Positions 60,169-64,000 of a stretch of DNA of 64,000 bases are shown here, piece after piece. Source of the DNA: Lineus longissimus (Eukaryota > Nemertea > Pilidiophora > Heteronemertea > Lineidae); contig NC_088310.1 in NCBI RefSeq assembly GCF_910592395.1, positions 16,621,501 to 16,685,500 of the forward strand, read 5' to 3'. Position numbers and translations under genes: made by a program. Numbering within the stretch: the stretch's first letter is position 1; each line of letters begins with the position of its first letter. Below the pieces are notes generated by a model, which was not told the DNA's origin, searched no databases, and was given only the letters and a program-made list of their open reading frames with translations.

Positions 60169-62388
60169 CAAAGACCAGTCAAGCAGTCGTTCTGTGGCTC
60201 ACTGCGCCGTGACACCCACTGGAAGTGCCTCATCCTGACCTGCCTCATCTACGGATGCCTAGCAGCTATCTCATGGTGCAGATTATCACGCATCACTAAA
60301 GTCATTAAAGACTTCTACGACGAATCCGTAATTCAAACAAGCCAGTCCGGGCCGTGTGATGAAGGATACGTCTACATTCCAGTTGCGTTTGTGGTGATGC
60401 TGTACTTGGTGTATTTGGTCGAGTGTTGGCATTGCCACACCCGCATTGAACTCCAGTACAAAATAGATGTGACTTCTGTGCATGAGTTGGTGCAGTACAT
60501 GAGGGAAGCTATCCCGATCATATGGTGGAAGGCAATATGTTATCATTATGTGCGACGGACTAGACAGGTCACCAGATACCGTAACGGTGACGCATTTACG
60601 ACTACTCAGGTATATTATGAACGCGTTAACTCGCACACGGCTGGATGTGCACTCAATTTCAGCCGGTGTGGTTATAAAGATATCTCAAAAATACTCCGCG
60701 GTTTAGAGGAATATCCTGCAACGAAAATCAAATTCACGAAAGGATTTTCGTTTGCTACTGTTGAGGCTGAGAGCGAGTTTGAAGACCAGCGGTCGCAATT
60801 CTTTCAGGAACACGAACGACGGGATGACTATATGGAAACGCGTGAAGGAATGGATTTACTGAATGTGAACTTCAAGGAATATTTAATTGCCTTCGCTGAC
60901 CCTGATAATCTTCCTTGGTATGTTTCTCATGCAATATTCTGGGTTGCTTCTATTCTTCTGCTGTCTTGGCCGTTACGGGTTCTGATTGAATATAAAACTG
61001 CATATCTCCATTATCATGTTCATAAACTCTTCGGTACCAACTACTTGGATCCTGCCTACATTCCTGGTCAAATGTCCCGAGTTAGTACAATGTGTAGCAC
61101 AGACTTTGAATTGAATGTAAGAAATAACTACTCAATTGTTCCAAGTTATTCTGAAGCTTTGCTCATGGATTGTGCCCACCCTGATCGAATAGAGGACTCT
61201 AATGGTAATTTAGTGGGGACAGCTAATGGTCACCTAATAGCCAACAGTCAAATGACCAACGGTGTCTCGGGACAAAATGGCTACATCAGTAATGGTCACG
61301 TTCAAAATGGTTTAATTCAGGGTGGACGTGTGGCTCTGTTCATACAAAACGGAGCAGTGACTTATAGCTCCAGAGGAGATCAAATCGATATCCAAGGTGA
61401 TACTATTCAGAAAAGGAAGAAAAAACATCGTAGAAAGGGCCGTCGGAGAAATCGTAGTCGTGACCGCGAGAGCAGTGATAGTTCTCATCGATATGGTCCG
61501 AATCAACAGTCTTCTGCAACAAGTCCCGAAACGCCTGAAGATCAGATTTTGCAGTGCCACATCATACCCTCTGGGTCCTCTCATGGAAGTATTAGGATCA
61601 TAACAAGCGAGTCTATGGCAGTTGCTTCATCATCAAGCACAACGTTAGACAGGACTATTGTACCCAGTGGAAGTACAGACATTACCCACCCTCCAGGGGA
61701 AGCAGCTATCCTTCCTGTTGGAGAATTACCCACCCCCGATAGTTTACAATCTGAGGACAACATACAAACACCAGATAGTATTGCATCCATAGAAAGTGTT
61801 CAAGTACCTAAAAGTGTTGCATCCTTGGATGTTCACACCTCTTGTTCATGTAGTGGTCAGACACCGGACAGTATTCAATCAGGAAATGTGGAAACACCGA
61901 CCAGTATTCAAGCGCCTGATGGCATGGAGATGGAGAGGACCTGTGATAGCCCCGCCAGTACCAGTAGTGCATATGTCCCTCCCCCAATCTCTGCCGGGGA
62001 ACCCCCACCTCCTTATGAAGCCGCTTTATCAATGGAACGTCCACCTGGCTCCCCAGCCAGGAGCTCAACAATGGGATCTCCTGCTCGTAGGTCCCCATCC
62101 ATGGGGTCTCCTGTACACCGGTCCCCCTCTGTGGGTTCTCCTGTACGTCGGTCACCATCCATGGGCTCCCCAGCAAGACGCTCTCCATCCATGAGTTCTC
62201 CCTCCAGGTCTGTCAGTATGGGATCTCCTGCTAGGGGGTCCCCTGCATTCGGCTCGCCATCAAGATCAGCAAGAGGTTCCCAGTCGAGCAGGAGTTCACC
62301 TGGTCTGGCATCAAGCAGGGGTTCCCCTGTTAGGAGACCGTCTCTTAAATTCAGTAGTCAATTATATTGCATGGAGACATCTTTATGA
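60169..62388 (+). CDS. TMEM151: TMEM151 family transmembrane protein, large 3' coding exon (5' exon not identified)
   Basis: The exon encodes 739 residues, starting in phase 0 with QRPVKQS after a consensus acceptor and ending at TGA 62386-62388. The open frame reaches back to a TTG at 60145, but the bases before 60169 read as polypyrimidine tract, so the true start codon lies in an upstream exon. Numbering from the exon, hydrophobic segments lie near residues 20-39, 67-87 and 250-272. Family hallmarks as I remember the vertebrate proteins are GYVYIP, LVECWHC, WWKAICYHYVRRTRQVTRYRNGDA, PATKIKFTKGFSFA, DDYMEAREGM-like DDYMETREGM, SWPLRVL and VPSYSEALLMD. The tail is long and disordered: Asn-Gly-rich, then a basic KRKKKHRRKGRRR block, Thr-Pro/Ser-rich text, PPPPYEAAL (a WW-domain ligand), about four SPxRRSPSMG repeats, and a terminal CMETSL. 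Vertebrate TMEM151A also ends PPPPY...CVETSL, so the C-terminus looks intact. Molecular function is not established; human TMEM151A is linked to paroxysmal kinesigenic dyskinesia. Identity is confident, paralogue assignment is not. Confidence 0.95.
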   Translation, partial: QRPVKQSFCGSLRRDTHWKCLILTCLIYGCLAAISWCRLSRITKVIKDFYDESVIQTSQSGPCDEGYVYIPVAFVVMLYLVYLVECWHCHTRIELQYKIDVTSVHELVQYMREAIPIIWWKAICYHYVRRTRQVTRYRNGDAFTTTQVYYERVNSHTAGCALNFSRCGYKDISKILRGLEEYPATKIKFTKGFSFATVEAESEFEDQRSQFFQEHERRDDYMETREGMDLLNVNFKEYLIAFADPDNLPWYVSHAIFWVASILLLSWPLRVLIEYKTAYLHYHVHKLFGTNYLDPAYIPGQMSRVSTMCSTDFELNVRNNYSIVPSYSEALLMDCAHPDRIEDSNGNLVGTANGHLIANSQMTNGVSGQNGYISNGHVQNGLIQGGRVALFIQNGAVTYSSRGDQIDIQGDTIQKRKKKHRRKGRRRNRSRDRESSDSSHRYGPNQQSSATSPETPEDQILQCHIIPSGSSHGSIRIITSESMAVASSSSTTLDRTIVPSGSTDITHPPGEAAILPVGELPTPDSLQSEDNIQTPDSIASIESVQVPKSVASLDVHTSCSCSGQTPDSIQSGNVETPTSIQAPDGMEMERTCDSPASTSSAYVPPPISAGEPPPPYEAALSMERPPGSPARSSTMGSPARRSPSMGSPVHRSPSVGSPVRRSPSMGSPARRSPSMSSPSRSVSMGSPARGSPAFGSPSRSARGSQSSRSSPGLASSRGSPVRRPSLKFSSQLYCMETSL
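62049..62270 (+). repeat. In-frame 30-bp tandem repeat in the TMEM151 tail
   Basis: About four consecutive copies of a ten-codon unit encoding SPxRRSPSMG, plus decayed flanking copies (SPARSSTMG, SPARGSPAFG). The unit length is a multiple of three and the reading frame stays open, so this repeat is coding. It makes a Ser/Pro/Arg-rich low-complexity segment with many SP sites that proline-directed kinases could use. Confidence 0.85.
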
Positions 62389-62850
62389 AACCCACCAAAG
62401 ATAAAACAATTTTTAATCCAAGAGTTATTATTACATGAACTGGCAAGAATAAGTAGCAACATTTTCTAAAGACACAACAGTGATAAACAAATTAATTGTA
62501 AACTAAAATATGGTTTCATGATTTGCATTATGCTGATTCATGTTCAGCTTGTTTCAGGTTGTTCGGTTTGAACCACTGAAAGACAAATTGCATATCCCAT
62601 TCCCTTAACACTCAGCAGATCGTCACCGAGGTGAAATTCAGCAAAAGCTGGCATGTGCCAAACATATCAAAGCTGCCAAAAGCTTAATGAATGGGAATCG
62701 CCACATGATGTCACCCACTCGTTAAAAAAACTGCCAAATTATCATGTTTGTTTATTTACCAAAGAATTTAGATTCGTGGAAAAAATATGGGAAAAATATT
62801 TTGGTGAGAAGAAGCAAAAGAAATTTTGTAATATGCCAAAATAAAAATTG
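62389..62850 (+). other. Likely 3' UTR of TMEM151 with a poly(A) signal candidate
   Basis: AT-rich sequence without open frames of note follows the TGA. A canonical AATAAA at 62840-62845, about 450 bases after the stop, is the first convincing polyadenylation hexamer. The extent of the UTR is inferred. Confidence 0.5.
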
Positions 62851-63229
62851 TGAAAATTGCACTTTTTCAGAAATTATGAGACGCGAAAATTTTGCAGCTT
62901 CTTTAATAGTACCTATATCATTTTAGCATGTTTAGTTTATTTTGATATTCTGTCAACCCGACTAATATGACTCTCTTTCTGTGAGGGGGGGTTGCTGGGT
63001 TGAGCTACATATATAGGCAGGAGCTGGGGTTCCGATTAGTGATCTAAACCAACCTGACCATTAAATGCACAGTAAGCAAGGCAGGAAAACTAAGCCTTGA
63101 TCTGGTTACAGACAAGTTCGCACAAGTGAGAATAGTGCTCATTTAGGTTCTACTTTGAGATGGCAGACACCTATTGGTCACTTTGTGAACCTTATTTCCT
63201 TCCAACTGGCTCCTGCTGACAGTTTCCCT
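62851..63229. other. Nothing recognised
   Basis: Spacer between the likely TMEM151 3' end and a MITE. Confidence 0.5.
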
Positions 63230-63606
63230 TTAACACTTTTAGCGCCATCCAACGTAGATCTACGTCACCTTTTCAGCCCCCAAAAAACCTCCAGCGGCAG
63301 CCAGGGCGTTGAAGGAACTGACTCATTCAGCGCATAAAAACCAGTTGTAAAGGGATTCTAACTTAGGGATTTATTAGGGGGTCCGGGAGTGCTGAAAAGG
63401 GGGTCTTTTTGGTCACTTCTTCTCACTTTGAACCAGAAAAATAAAATACAGCGAGCTGGCACAGTAGTCTTTTCCCTGTTGATTCAGCAAGCTCTGGTCT
63501 TGAGGAAGCGATTGCAAAAACCTTATTGATCTATCTGTGATATATTTTTTCCTTGAGGTCTGAAAAGGGGTATTTGGGGGTGAAACTTGGGCGCTGAAAG
63601 TGTTAA
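63230..63606. mobile_element. TTAA-flanked MITE, piggyBac-like
   Basis: TTAA (63230-63233) followed by CACTTTTAGCGCC is mirrored by GGGCGCTGAAAGTG followed by TTAA (63603-63606). CAGCCCCCAAA and TTTGGGGGTG just inside also pair. The TTAA target points to a piggyBac-type origin; there is no transposase. Confidence 0.75.
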
Positions 63607-64000
63607 TATAGAAAGGATAATTGAATACTGAGGCAGTGAGAATTATTGACTCAAACCACTTTGCCTCTCTAGTATCATTCATTGAAAGACGAAAGTTGCA
63701 TGCCGCTTTGATTGATAGTTGTTGGATGTGTTAATTGAATTTGATTAATTGTGGTATCAGACTTGTGATTGATGTAATTATGACATGCCAGGCTCCAGTT
63801 AATCCGCTAGTTCTGCTGCAAGACGAGATTGCCTTGATTTGATGGGAGCATCGGGTGCCAGTCTCATTGTAAGTCATCATCATCATCAGCAGCAGCAGCG
63901 CCGACATCCTTTTCGATCTCAGTCAGAAAGATATTATCGTAAGTGGAAAAAAGAGTAATATACGAATTCAAATCAATGAAAGGAAAGGTTCAACATGTGA
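63607..64000. other. Nothing recognised beyond a short microsatellite
   Basis: A (CAT)n(CAG)n run at about 63877-63900 is the only structure seen. Confidence 0.5.

Noticed and set aside
61796-62194. 132-codon plus-strand frame rich in Pro and Trp, and its minus-strand partner
   Set aside because: Both are shadows of the Ser/Pro-rich repeat of TMEM151 in other frames.

Overview
This window looks like non-coding-rich nuclear DNA from an animal, probably a marine invertebrate and possibly a lophotrochozoan such as a mollusc, annelid or brachiopod. The reasons are a spliced gene with a GT-AG acceptor, AT-rich intergenic or intronic DNA with almost no long open frames, tRNA-derived SINEs, many small palindromic DNA transposons, and a repeat family with GCTCACC ends and a CGT microsatellite of a kind I associate with marine invertebrate genomes. 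The phylum is an inference; nothing here fixes the species. There are no bacterial operons, rRNA genes or CRISPR arrays. Only one gene can be named with confidence. The large 3' coding exon of a TMEM151 family membrane protein lies at 60169-62388 on the + strand. It keeps the family's three hydrophobic segments, a PPPPY motif, and a C-terminal ETSL that resembles a PDZ ligand. Its first coding exon is missing from the adjacent sequence, so much of the upstream 60 kb may be its first intron or intergenic DNA. A small candidate upstream exon at 15071-15136 is offered as a hypothesis only. The rest is repeat biology. 0-16 kb: a dispersed 230-bp repeat, a SINE with a clean 11-bp target duplication, a duplicated segment, MITEs and a GCTCACC-family copy. 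16.9-18.9 kb: a 22-copy satellite of 85/88-bp units. 20.5 kb: a small minisatellite. 22.3-23.6 kb: two arrays of related 64-bp units in opposite orientation, forming a foldback-like structure. 26-32 kb: mostly unremarkable, with old repeats and a perfect 20-bp palindrome. 31.7-39.3 kb: two long and several broken copies of the GCTCACC family. The two long copies are built from ~300-bp internal tandem units, and nearly every unit holds a perfect or near-perfect nuclear-receptor-type direct repeat with a 3-bp spacer. 40-47 kb: two TTAA-flanked MITEs, a second pogo-like MITE, a SINE, a degenerate 145-bp array and a 91-bp mariner-like snap-back element. 48.7-50.8 kb: a nested pair of elements, in which a 560-bp inverted-repeat element with a 9-bp target duplication sits inside the terminal repeat of a larger element. 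51-59 kb: a TIR element, short tandem repeats and SINE pieces. 60-62.4 kb: TMEM151. 63.2-63.6 kb: a TTAA-flanked MITE just downstream of the gene.
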